From Gammaproteobacteria bacterium (GTDB lineage Bacteria > Pseudomonadota > Gammaproteobacteria > UBA1113): 41,478 bases of DNA. The stretch is from positions 1-41,478 of the forward strand of contig VFKP01000036.1 in assembly GCA_009885495.1 (NCBI GenBank), written 5' to 3'. The position numbers and the translations under genes are program-made. The notes beneath the pieces were generated by a model that saw only the letters and a program-made list of their open reading frames with translations, had not been told where the DNA came from and did no database searches. This document shows positions 1 through 8,793 of the stretch, in pieces (position 1 is the stretch's first letter; each line of letters opens with the position of its first letter).

Positions 1-1
1 T

Positions 2-205
2 GATGCTGAGACTAGCGTATTGTTTGAATTAATTGCGGATAGATATGAAAGCAGCAGTCTTATTATTACGGCGAATCACTCTTTTAGTGAATGGGACAAG
101 ATCTTCCCCGACAATAACATGGCTGTTGCGGCGATAGATCGCTTGGTTCATCACGCAACGATCATCAATATCCAAGATAATAGTTACCGAAAACCTAAGA
201 TATGA
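2..205 (+). mobile_element. istB: C-terminal part of IS21-family IstB-like ATPase (helper of transposition), continuing off the left edge
   Basis: Frame is open from base 2: DAETSVLFELIADRYESSSLIITANHSFSEWDKIFPDNNMAVAAIDRLVHHATIINIQDNSYRKPKI. Typical IstB C-terminus (SLIITaNxxFSEWDKIFPD, A.DRLvHHatII, SYR). Confidence 0.9.
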
Positions 206-307
206 CTAAAAATTAACCAGAGAGGCTTAGCCATGACATAATTTAGCTTATAACAAAACCGGCAATCTTAATTGTCGCCGACCGGCAAAGATAGTTGACG
301 TTTAACA
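206..307 (+). mobile_element. Right terminal region of the IS21-family element, with subterminal direct repeats and terminal ...TTTAACA
   Basis: Repeated ACCGGCAA at about 258-265 and 281-288, followed by AGATAGTTGACGTTTAACA ending in CA at 307. IS21 family ends carry multiple subterminal repeats and terminate TG...CA. Confidence 0.6.
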
Positions 308-995
308 TATTTATCAATATATCCAATCGGACTATCGAGGGGAAGAGCTTGTTAAGCAAATAATAACGCAAGCGGGAAACCAAGTATGGGCAGAAGAGGA
401 AATAAGGCATCAATCTCGCGGAAAAGCTGTAAGCGAGCTTAAAAAGAAGCTCGTAATTTTTTCTTCATTCATCAAAGATGAAAAGTACGCGGCGATTGGG
501 AAAGTATTATCTACTCTTCCAGATCAAGAAACTAAAAGCGAAGAGTATTATTTAAAAATTGTAGAAAAGCTTGAGGAATTATCAAGACAAACCAGAAAAA
601 GTGGAAGCTTGATAGGGGTTTTTAAAAAAAGTCCCACTGAAAAGGCAGCTGCTATTATTAAAAATGACGAAGCGATTCAAAAGCGCATCCGTGAACTCGG
701 AGAATTAGCAAAAACAATACGTGATTTAGAAGCCAGATCTCCTGAGCTAGCATCTTTTGTACAATCTGCACCGGTGGAACGCGCTAAACTGGGGGCGCGT
801 CATTGTCCTAATAGTCCTTCCAGTTCAGGGAGTTCTACCCATACTCCCGCACATTCCGCACCAGTGAATCCACGCTTGAGCCTGGCAGCTACGCGTTATG
901 CTTTCAATACACCGTCTAATCCTGGGAGTTCCTCCAATACCCCTTCTGATCCGGGAAGTGATCAATCGAATCTTAGGAATGGCTCTAGAAAGTAG
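306..995 (+). pseudogene. 5'-truncated hypothetical protein gene (helical region plus Ser/Pro/Asn-rich C-terminus)
   Basis: Frame is open from 306 (HIYQYIQSDYRGEELVKQIITQAGN...) through the listed ORF 609-995, but no ATG/GTG/TTG was seen before TTG 609. The open frame begins exactly at the IS21 end. Confidence 0.6.
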
Positions 996-1008
996 GGTTG
1001 ATTGGAAA

Positions 1009-1224
1009 ATCCATTCGGCGGCTGAACTGGATCTCTTATTATGAGTGCAAGGACAAAAAATTGGCTTTGAATTTAAATATGCCGATGCGCCAAGAATAAC
1101 TCAATCAATGCAAACCTTAGAACTCGATCATCTCTATCTGATTTATCCTGGGACGGTAGCTTACCCTTTAACTGAAAAAATCACTGTTATGGGTTTGGTG
1201 AATTATTTAGGTAAAGAAGATTGA
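1009..1224 (+). pseudogene. Remnant of DUF4143-type (AAA ATPase family) protein C-terminus
   Basis: Translation ...AAELDLLL*VQGQKIGFEFKYADAPRITQSMQTLELDHLYLIYPGTVAYPLTEKITVMGLVNYLGKED*. In-frame TGA at 1042-1044; no intact N-terminal part. Confidence 0.65.
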
Positions 1225-1228
1225 AGTA

Positions 1229-2044
1229 TTAAGCGGCTGGCCGAGAATAAGATGAATTAGCTATTCCAGAAGAAATAACGATTTTAGGTCTTCTTAGAGA
1301 GCTCATTTTAGCAGCTAGACTTTCCTGTTCTTCTCCAAGAGCAGCAGTTACACTTCTAATTTGAACTAATTCCGAATTTAAAGCGTCCAATCTTTTTGTA
1401 CTGTGTTGATGCTTTGCCTTGATATTATCTAAATAGCCTTGCACGGTTACTAAAAGTTCTTCAGCCTTAAGGATTTTTTGCCTACAACTGTCTAAATTTT
1501 TTTCGATTCTTGTTACCAAATCTTTATATTCTTTTTTAATTTCTTGCAAAGCGCTTGCTTTTTCGGCTATTTGATTTTGAAGATTCTGGCGGTCTGTTTT
1601 TTTCTGTTCTATATCCTGGTCTATTTTTTTATCTGAAGGAAAAAACCCGAGTTTTTTCCAGAAGCTTGCTTTTCCTTTCTGATCCTTTAAATCTTCAAGT
1701 TTTTTTAAAGCATCTAAAGCGAGCTGATGAGAAGTTTCTAAGTTCAGTAACTCTCGCCCCAAGTTTCCTTCTTTTTCGGCCTTTGAACTTTTATGATTAT
1801 CCAGAGAAAGCAAATACTGTCGCTCTCTTTTACGGGAAGAGTGAAGGAAATCTGCTATTTTTTGGAATTCTAGCTCACGGAGCATTCTTTGTTCAGAATA
1901 TTCTTTAATTTTGTGCGTGTGAAAATCTTTTGTCTCTTCCAAGAGGCTTATCTCATTCAGCTTTGAAGCTAAGATAAGATCCACGCCTATGCTAACCACA
2001 AAGGAATATATATTTTTTTTATGGATTACTGTGTGAATAGCCAT
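1229..2044 (-). CDS. Hypothetical coiled-coil protein (271 aa)
   Basis: Long ORF with RBS-like AGGGGGG just upstream; Lys/Glu/Leu-rich heptad-like segments. Confidence 0.7.
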   Translation of the reverse strand: MAIHTVIHKKNIYSFVVSIGVDLILASKLNEISLLEETKDFHTHKIKEYSEQRMLRELEFQKIADFLHSSRKRERQYLLSLDNHKSSKAEKEGNLGRELLNLETSHQLALDALKKLEDLKDQKGKASFWKKLGFFPSDKKIDQDIEQKKTDRQNLQNQIAEKASALQEIKKEYKDLVTRIEKNLDSCRQKILKAEELLVTVQGYLDNIKAKHQHSTKRLDALNSELVQIRSVTAALGEEQESLAAKMSSLRRPKIVISSGIANSSYSRPAA

Positions 2045-2203
2045 CAGCCCCCCTGCTCTTTATCTGCTCTAAAACGAGAGTTAAGTTGGGACATTCTACC
2101 TCGTACACAGAGAAAAAGCAAGGGCTCTAAGCAAGAAATTTAATCCTTTTAGAGTTTTTAAGATCTGGATAATCGAATAATGTCATTACTATTGATCTGA
2201 AAA

Positions 2204-2235
2204 AATAAAACAACCCGAAACAGGGTTGTTTTATT
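2204..2235. terminator. Bidirectional intrinsic terminator-like hairpin
   Basis: Perfect 13-bp inverted repeat AATAAAACAACCC-gaaaca-GGGTTGTTTTATT between two genes, just downstream of the 2259-4463 gene. Confidence 0.8.
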
Positions 2236-2258
2236 GCTCTTAAAATTTTAAAAGATTA

Positions 2259-4463
2259 TTACGAGATTTTTCTCCTCGGTCCTCCAACAGAAATAGAGGC
2301 GGAAGTTTCTGCGAAATGAGAATTTGGCACGCGGATAGCTGATGCAAGCAGTGGATCCGTTTCTTTTTGCTCTTCAGCTTCAGAAGGATTTAGATCTCTC
2401 CACAAGCCAAACTGAGACAATTCACGAATTGGAGAATGAGGAGGAGTACGAGCACCTTCTATAGAAGGTCTTTCCGCACCCGTTACTGGGACTTGAAACA
2501 AACTTTCAGCATCCGATTTTGCTTCAGCAGAACAACTCGCTCGATTCTCTACTTTTACTCTCTCAGAGTGTATTATTTCAGCATTCTCGCTCAGCATATA
2601 AGCTTGTTTGCTCAATACTCCGCAGACATCTCCTTTATCTTGATCGTTATTATCCGCAGATTTAAATCCCAAGCTCGCCGCAATACTCATTAAAGCAGCG
2701 CCAGCCAATCCAGCAACCACAGGAATAGCCACCGGTGCTAGAACCGCAGCCGCGACAGCGGCAATACCGCCGATCACAGGGATAGCCGCACCAGCAGTTA
2801 AGACAAGAACGGCAACAATACCGGCAACGGCTAAAGTCACACCCACACCCAATAATACGGCCGAAGCAATTTCTTTAGGCGTCCATTGGGAGTTTATAGC
2901 ATCGATCAAGGCTTTTTGCTGAGTCTTGACTACTGCCGGTGCATATAAAGGCTGATATGAGCCCATCGGCACCTCTACTGCTCCTGCTCCAACCAACGGA
3001 TTTTCCTCTGCTGAGTTTTCCTGGTCTCCTGAGATAAAGCTCCTCGTATAATGCTTCAATTCTGTAGCTGCCATTTTGAAGGTTTCAGCCAGTACAGCCG
3101 TATCGACGCCGCGAGCGTAGGCTGCATCCAGAATTTTTAAATCTTTCTGAGCGGCCTCTAAGATAGGATCATCATCCTTAGCCTTAACGGTATGCTTATA
3201 GACTGTAAAGCTTGCTTCATACATTGAGCGCGCAGCAAGAAATGTCTCATGAGAGAACTCTTTCTTTAAGGTTTCAGCATAATAGGCTTCTGCAGCAGTA
3301 TACCAAGCCTCTGCGCTGGGAAGATGTTCTTTCACTTGACTCTTAAATTTACGCAATAGCTCATACCGAGCAGCTGCTGCAAGATAACATTCTTTACTTC
3401 CCAGTGGAACGGCAACAACTTTCAATTTTGATAAATAAAATAGCATATTTTCATAGACCTTTTTTTTCTTCGGATCCTTTGCATCCATATATTCTTTTTC
3501 CGTTCTATCATAAGCTTTCGCAAAATCACCCTCTAAAAAATAGCCTTTTATCGCATCGCCATAAGGAATATCTGACGAGATCTCTGCTTTGGAGATACTT
3601 TTTTGAGTTATTTCACTCTCGATAAAGCTAACGGGTTTATGATTTTTAGTAAACTGTTCTTTTCCCAGACTTTCTTTAAATAATTCGGCGTATCCAGGAA
3701 TAACTGTAGAAGAAATGTTTGAAAAATAAGCGTGTATCTCACCATTCTTCTCTAAAGAAGCTGTTAAACTCACTTCTCTATTATGAAAGGGAGAATCTCT
3801 CCTTATACCTTCACTCGGATCAATAGAGTAAATTTCTTGGTTCGTCAATTCCGGCAACTTTAAGGTAGAGACGCTAACCTTTTCTGTAATTGTAAAAGAA
3901 CGGCCATCTTCAGCGGTCTCAATATTTCTTGAAACGTTGTCAGATTGGGAAAAAATAAGGTTATTCGTAATAAAATGCGAATGCCCAAACAGTTCACTGA
4001 ACCTTTGAGTAAAGGCATATTGATGAAAATTACAATACAGCTGATTTTGTAATTTTGGATCTAATGCTGGCATTATATTGGCAAAACAGTGTTCTAAGAT
4101 ATCTGGATAGTCTCCTATTAATGCTTTAATATGCTTTACTTCAGAATCTTCCATATTTTCTATTTCATAATTTTCAGAACAAGTAATACGATTTCCTTCT
4201 TTATCTGTAAGCTGCAGTTTTTGAACCGCGGCAATAATCATCGTCAATAAGGGGACGTTATTGATCGTAATAATCCTAAAAGTTCGAAATACATCCGCGC
4301 GAGTCTTTGTGCGCCCTCGCTCTTCATTCCCGTCTTTTGTGTAATCTGAAAGATACATATTACTACTAGAAAATTGAGCATTTGTCTTCTCGCTAGGCAG
4401 GATTAAAGCCGCATCAGCACTTTCCAATGTAAAATTCTTAACTTTTTCACTCTTTGAACTCAT
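2259..4463 (-). CDS. Hypothetical protein (734 aa) with a central helical region and a hydrophobic segment near the C-terminus; effector-like
   Basis: Single long ORF with GGTGGAGAGAGAAA-ATG upstream; hydrophobic run IASAVLLGVGVTLAVAGIVAVLVLTAGAAIPVIGGIAAVAAAVLAPVAIPVVAGLAGAALMSIAASLG. Confidence 0.75.
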   Translation of the reverse strand: MSSKSEKVKNFTLESADAALILPSEKTNAQFSSSNMYLSDYTKDGNEERGRTKTRADVFRTFRIITINNVPLLTMIIAAVQKLQLTDKEGNRITCSENYEIENMEDSEVKHIKALIGDYPDILEHCFANIMPALDPKLQNQLYCNFHQYAFTQRFSELFGHSHFITNNLIFSQSDNVSRNIETAEDGRSFTITEKVSVSTLKLPELTNQEIYSIDPSEGIRRDSPFHNREVSLTASLEKNGEIHAYFSNISSTVIPGYAELFKESLGKEQFTKNHKPVSFIESEITQKSISKAEISSDIPYGDAIKGYFLEGDFAKAYDRTEKEYMDAKDPKKKKVYENMLFYLSKLKVVAVPLGSKECYLAAAARYELLRKFKSQVKEHLPSAEAWYTAAEAYYAETLKKEFSHETFLAARSMYEASFTVYKHTVKAKDDDPILEAAQKDLKILDAAYARGVDTAVLAETFKMAATELKHYTRSFISGDQENSAEENPLVGAGAVEVPMGSYQPLYAPAVVKTQQKALIDAINSQWTPKEIASAVLLGVGVTLAVAGIVAVLVLTAGAAIPVIGGIAAVAAAVLAPVAIPVVAGLAGAALMSIAASLGFKSADNNDQDKGDVCGVLSKQAYMLSENAEIIHSERVKVENRASCSAEAKSDAESLFQVPVTGAERPSIEGARTPPHSPIRELSQFGLWRDLNPSEAEEQKETDPLLASAIRVPNSHFAETSASISVGGPRRKIS

Positions 4464-4660
4464 TTTCTCTCTCCACCTTTTGGTAGTTTCAATTAATATG
4501 GCCTATCTAGGCCTAATCATCTGAATAATTCAGTCTGAATACCCCCATTTTAGCATACACATATTAAGGATTTATTAAAATTTTGCACAATTTCCTGATT
4601 TTTATGCAAAATTATTGATTTTTAGAGGTTTTTAGGCCATAAACCAAGGCATAGAAAAGG

Positions 4661-4684
4661 CCAAGGCCTCTTTTAAGACCTTGG
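4661..4684 (-). terminator. Probable intrinsic terminator of the 4716-5396 gene
   Basis: Minus strand CCAAGGTCTTAAAAGAGGCCTTGG stem followed by CCTTTTCT. Confidence 0.45.
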
Positions 4685-4715
4685 ACACGAAGCAATTCAA
4701 AAAAAACTCTTGGCT

Positions 4716-5396
4716 TTAAGGAACATAAGGATCAGCGGGGTTATAAGGGTAAAAAACATTACAACCATAAGATCCAATTTTACATTCATAATGATAGTTA
4801 GTCATATCATCCACTTTACTCCAAGTTCCTCCACTAAATCCTCCAAAATAAGCCGTACCTCCTGTGGGGCTTAAAAAGGTCTTGCTTTTACTACTGTAGC
4901 GGTAGGTCACTTGATTAGGATTCAAACTATTCTCAACCCCTACAAGATAGGTGCATTTAGCAGGAGCTTTAGCCACATAACGCCCTACCGAAGGCACTTG
5001 CATCTGAGTGTTTTGAATAGGGTATTTATAAACATATTTCAAAGACATAGCATCCGAAGGATAAGTGTATTTGGAATCCACGTTGAAAGAAAGTGTAGTA
5101 ATTACAGTAGGGATTGATTTCCCCAGATCAGCGGATGAACAAAGATAAGCTGTTCTATAGGCTGTGGAATCACCTTCAAAAGTAAGAACGGCTTTGCTTA
5201 CTCCAGAAGCATCTTCTGGGCCACATTTTGCAGAAACCACTCTCGCACATAGATTATTCGTGGCATCAGGGCTCATTATCAATTTTTGCTCGTAAAGAAT
5301 ACCTCTCACACCTGAGGTTGCCATAGAAAGCGCCGGATACCCAAAAGCAATTAAGCCTACAAACCCTGCTAAATATTTCATTTTAAAACTTCTCAT
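4716..5396 (-). CDS. Hypothetical secreted protein with N-terminal signal peptide
   Basis: N-terminus MKYLAGFVGLIAFGYPALSMATSG is signal-peptide-like; several Cys residues in the mature part. Confidence 0.65.
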   Translation of the reverse strand: MRSFKMKYLAGFVGLIAFGYPALSMATSGVRGILYEQKLIMSPDATNNLCARVVSAKCGPEDASGVSKAVLTFEGDSTAYRTAYLCSSADLGKSIPTVITTLSFNVDSKYTYPSDAMSLKYVYKYPIQNTQMQVPSVGRYVAKAPAKCTYLVGVENSLNPNQVTYRYSSKSKTFLSPTGGTAYFGGFSGGTWSKVDDMTNYHYECKIGSYGCNVFYPYNPADPYVP

Positions 5397-5594
5397 GATA
5401 GAACCCCTTCTTGTTTTTTCATTTCACTATTAAATATAGTGGATTTTGAGCTACTTCTCCAATTTTAAACAAACAGGATCTGAGAAAATCTATAATTCTT
5501 CTTATAAAATAACCAGATAAGAAGAGTACCGGGCGAGAGGAGTTTTCAGATCCTGCGCCTAAGGATCTGGCTCGTAAGGCGCTTAATCCTATTC

Positions 5595-5631
5595 CTAGAT
5601 TGCCACGTCGCTACGCTCCTCGCAATGACGA
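5595..5631. repeat. Half copy of dispersed repeat family B (ATTGCnnCGTCGCTACGCTCCTCGCAATGACG)
   Basis: AGATTGCCACGTCGCTACGCTCCTCGCAATGACGAA matches the arms at 12311-12400 and 30108-30178. Confidence 0.7.
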
Positions 5632-5668
5632 AGAACCAGAATACTGGGCGAATGCGCGAGAGTTCAAT

Positions 5669-7117
5669 TCAAGCCAAAAAAGCCTTTTGGCATAATTCAA
5701 TCAAGCCCGTTGGAAATAATCCTAAGAAAAATACCGCTAAACCATTCACGCTAATAGCCAATTGCGTATCGAAGGAGCTGACAAAAATGGGCGCTTTTTC
5801 CATGGGTTCGTCAAAATACATGACTTTGACCACACGCAAATAATAATAGGCGCCGATGATGGCAAACACCAAAGCCAGAGCCGGTAGCCAGACCATATGC
5901 ACTTTGACCAAGGATTCTAGCACACCTACTTTGGCAAAAAAGCCTGCGCTGGGCGGAACGCCTGCCATGGAAAACATGATGAGTAACATCATTAAAGCCA
6001 GCCAAGGATTACGGGCATTCAAACCCTTAAAATCATCGATTTTTTCAACTTCAAAGCCTTTTTGGCTGAGCATCGTGATCACACCAAAGGCGCCTAAAGA
6101 CATGATCACATAGATGATAATGTAAAATAAAGCCGAGCCATAACCTCTGGAAGTGCCGGCAATCAGACCTAACAGCATATAGCCCATATTGGCAATCGAA
6201 GAATAAGCCAGCATCCGTTTAATATTATCTTGCACGATGGCGATAATGTTTCCCACGGCCATCGATAAGACTGCTACAGCGATCAACAGCGATTGCCAAT
6301 GCGAAAATAAGGCGGGCATAGCACCGGCTAATAATCGCAGCAATAAGGCAAAGCCCGCTAATTTAGGAGCCGTGGCGATAAACAAGGCCATGGCATTGGG
6401 CGAACCCTCATAGACATCGGGCACCCAAAGATGAAAAGGAGCCACGCCCAGTTTAAATAAGGCGCCGGCTGAAACCAAAACCAAACCCAAAACCAGCATC
6501 AAAGATTGGCTTTGCAAGGATAAATTCATCATCGCTGCGACCGTTTGCAGATCTAAGCTTTGGCAGGCGCCATAGATCATCGATAAACCATACAGCAATA
6601 ACCCCGAGGCAATCGCACCCATGATAAAATATTTCATTGCCGCTTCTTGGCAAGAAGCCTGGTCACTGCGCAAAGCAATCATCGCATATAAGGGCAAAGA
6701 CAATAATTCCAAGCCTAAATATAAAGTTAAAAAACTATAGGCTGAAACCAAAACTTGCATGCCAAATACGCTGAATAATACCAATAAGTAAAATTCCCCA
6801 TGCGGAATATTACGCTCTTTGATGTACACCCGGCTGTACATCAATACAAATACCGTAGAAATTAAAATAAATATTTTAAGCAACAACGATCCTTGGTCGA
6901 TGATAAAACTGCCATTAAAAGTGATTTCATTGGCATGATCATAGAGCAAAATGCAGATCACAGCTGCGCCCATTAAAGTGAGCTGCGCTAAAAAATACGT
7001 GATGCCACGATTGTTTTTATCGAAAAATACATACGCGAGCAAGACCACACAGATCATGCCCAGGGTAAACATTTCGCTGGCGGCGGGTAAAAAGTCAGGG
7101 ATCGTAAAAGGTGTCAT
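5669..7117 (-). CDS. nuoN: NADH-quinone oxidoreductase subunit N
   Basis: Polytopic membrane protein; antiporter-like motifs (GLELLSLPLYAMIAL, VAPFHLWVPDVYEGSP); last gene of the nuo operon. Confidence 0.95.
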   Translation of the reverse strand: MTPFTIPDFLPAASEMFTLGMICVVLLAYVFFDKNNRGITYFLAQLTLMGAAVICILLYDHANEITFNGSFIIDQGSLLLKIFILISTVFVLMYSRVYIKERNIPHGEFYLLVLFSVFGMQVLVSAYSFLTLYLGLELLSLPLYAMIALRSDQASCQEAAMKYFIMGAIASGLLLYGLSMIYGACQSLDLQTVAAMMNLSLQSQSLMLVLGLVLVSAGALFKLGVAPFHLWVPDVYEGSPNAMALFIATAPKLAGFALLLRLLAGAMPALFSHWQSLLIAVAVLSMAVGNIIAIVQDNIKRMLAYSSIANMGYMLLGLIAGTSRGYGSALFYIIIYVIMSLGAFGVITMLSQKGFEVEKIDDFKGLNARNPWLALMMLLIMFSMAGVPPSAGFFAKVGVLESLVKVHMVWLPALALVFAIIGAYYYLRVVKVMYFDEPMEKAPIFVSSFDTQLAISVNGLAVFFLGLFPTGLIELCQKAFLA

Positions 7118-7129
7118 ATTCCCTTATCC

Positions 7130-8644
7130 TTATAATTTGCTGGTGGTGGAAAGTTCAAGTAAATGCCCAATAGAGGTGTGGAAAGTTTTAAGCAAGGCAT
7201 TCGGGTATAAACCAATGAATAAGACTAAAAAAGCTAAAATTCCTAAGACCAAGTATTCAGGCAATTCTAGATCTTTCATAGACTCTACTTCTTTACGCGT
7301 CACCACACCAAAAAACACACGTTTATACAACCATAAAGTGTACACGGCAGACAGCACTAAGGTGGTGGCGGCAAATAAAGTGATCACATAACTGGCTTTA
7401 AAGCTACCTAAGATAATTAAAAATTCGCCGACAAAACCCGAGGTACCCGGTAACCCTACATTGGCCAAAGCAAACAACATAAAAAAGGCTGCAAATAAAG
7501 GCATCTTATGGGCAACACCGCCATAATCGCCGATCTCGCGAGAATGCAGGCGCTCATATAAAACGCCGACCCCCAAGAACATGGCGCCGGTACTGAATGC
7601 ATGGGACAGCATTTGCACCATACCGCCTTCTAAAGTTAAATACGCATCCTGAAGATCACCGGTTCTGGCGACAATTTTATAGACCACAAAACAAGCCAAG
7701 GTGGTAAAACCCATATGCGCCACTGAAGAATAAGCAATCAAGCGTTTCATATCCGATTGACCAATGGCGACAATGGCAATATAGACGATGGCAATCAAAG
7801 ATAAAACGATCATGAGGCCTGCCAAATGCTGGCTGGCATCTGGAGTTATGGGCATGCTGAATCGTAAAATACCGTAAATCCCCATCTTCAACATTAAAGC
7901 CGCTAAGACCACAGAACCCCCAGCCGGCGCTTCGGTGTGCGCATCGGGCAGCCAAGTGTGCACTGGCCACATGGGGATCTTCACGGCAAAAGCGAATAAG
8001 AAGGCAATGAAAATATAGACTTGTTCATGCATGGTCAATTTGATGCTGTAAAAACTTAAGATGTTAAAATCATTGCTCTTGGTGCGTAAATACAATAAGG
8101 CGATCAACATTAGGGCCGAACCCAAAAAAGTATAGAGGAAAAACTTAATCGAAGCATAAGTTCGCCTAGGCCCACCCCACATGCCGATACACAAATACAT
8201 CGGAATAAGCATTCCTTCCCAAAACACATAGAATAAAATGGCGTCTAAGGATTCAAATACGCCCACCATCATACCCTGCATGATCAAAAACGCCGCCATA
8301 TATTGGGCGACATTTTTCTGGATGGGTTTCCAAGAAGCGATCACCACCAGAAAAGTGGTGATGGTGGATAAGATCACCATCAACACTGAAATGCCATCAA
8401 CCCCCAATTGATAATGAATGCCAAATTTTGCGATCCAATCGACATTTTCTACAAATTGCATGGCTGAAGTTGAATTGTCAAAATGCGTGTACAAGGGAAT
8501 ACAAAGCATGAGATTGAGGAAAGCGGTGAATAAGGCAATACAACGCGCGCGAGTGGCCTTGCGATCGTCGCCGGCAAACATACAAATAATACCGCCGATG
8601 ATCGGTACCCAGATGATTAAGCTTAATAATGGGATCTGTGTCAT
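7130..8644 (-). CDS. nuoM: NADH-quinone oxidoreductase subunit M
   Basis: FWEGMLIPMYLCIGMWGG, PVHTWLPDAHTEAPAGGSV motifs; operon position. Confidence 0.96.
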   Translation of the reverse strand: MTQIPLLSLIIWVPIIGGIICMFAGDDRKATRARCIALFTAFLNLMLCIPLYTHFDNSTSAMQFVENVDWIAKFGIHYQLGVDGISVLMVILSTITTFLVVIASWKPIQKNVAQYMAAFLIMQGMMVGVFESLDAILFYVFWEGMLIPMYLCIGMWGGPRRTYASIKFFLYTFLGSALMLIALLYLRTKSNDFNILSFYSIKLTMHEQVYIFIAFLFAFAVKIPMWPVHTWLPDAHTEAPAGGSVVLAALMLKMGIYGILRFSMPITPDASQHLAGLMIVLSLIAIVYIAIVAIGQSDMKRLIAYSSVAHMGFTTLACFVVYKIVARTGDLQDAYLTLEGGMVQMLSHAFSTGAMFLGVGVLYERLHSREIGDYGGVAHKMPLFAAFFMLFALANVGLPGTSGFVGEFLIILGSFKASYVITLFAATTLVLSAVYTLWLYKRVFFGVVTRKEVESMKDLELPEYLVLGILAFLVLFIGLYPNALLKTFHTSIGHLLELSTTSKL

Positions 8645-8680
8645 TCTTTTCCTATTCCTGTTTGTGTTTTCATTTTAAAA

Positions 8681-8723
8681 CCCTCTCCCCCAACCCCTCT
8701 CCCAGAGTACTGGGCGAGGGGAG
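8681..8723. repeat. Dispersed repeat family A copy
   Basis: CCCTCTCCCCCAACCCCTCTCCCAGAGTACTGGGCGAGGGGAG. Confidence 0.9.
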
Positions 8724-8730
8724 CCTAAAA

Positions 8731-8765
8731 ACCCTCTGCACTCTCCCAGTATTCTGAGCGAGGAG
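8731..8765. repeat. Diverged second family A copy
   Basis: ACCCTCTGCACTCTCCCAGTATTCTGAGCGAGGAGCTC. Confidence 0.7.
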
Positions 8766-8793
8766 CTCTAGTTTTTGAATGTTTAGAAAATCC

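Noticed and set aside
1555-1908. 117-aa plus-strand ORF opposite the coiled-coil gene
   Set aside because: Antisense shadow of a long coding ORF with an RBS; the Phe/Leu-rich composition is what reverse-complemented Lys/Glu codons give.
6951-7391. 146-aa plus-strand ORF across the nuoN/nuoM junction
   Set aside because: Antisense to two conserved genes; low-complexity Lys-rich translation.
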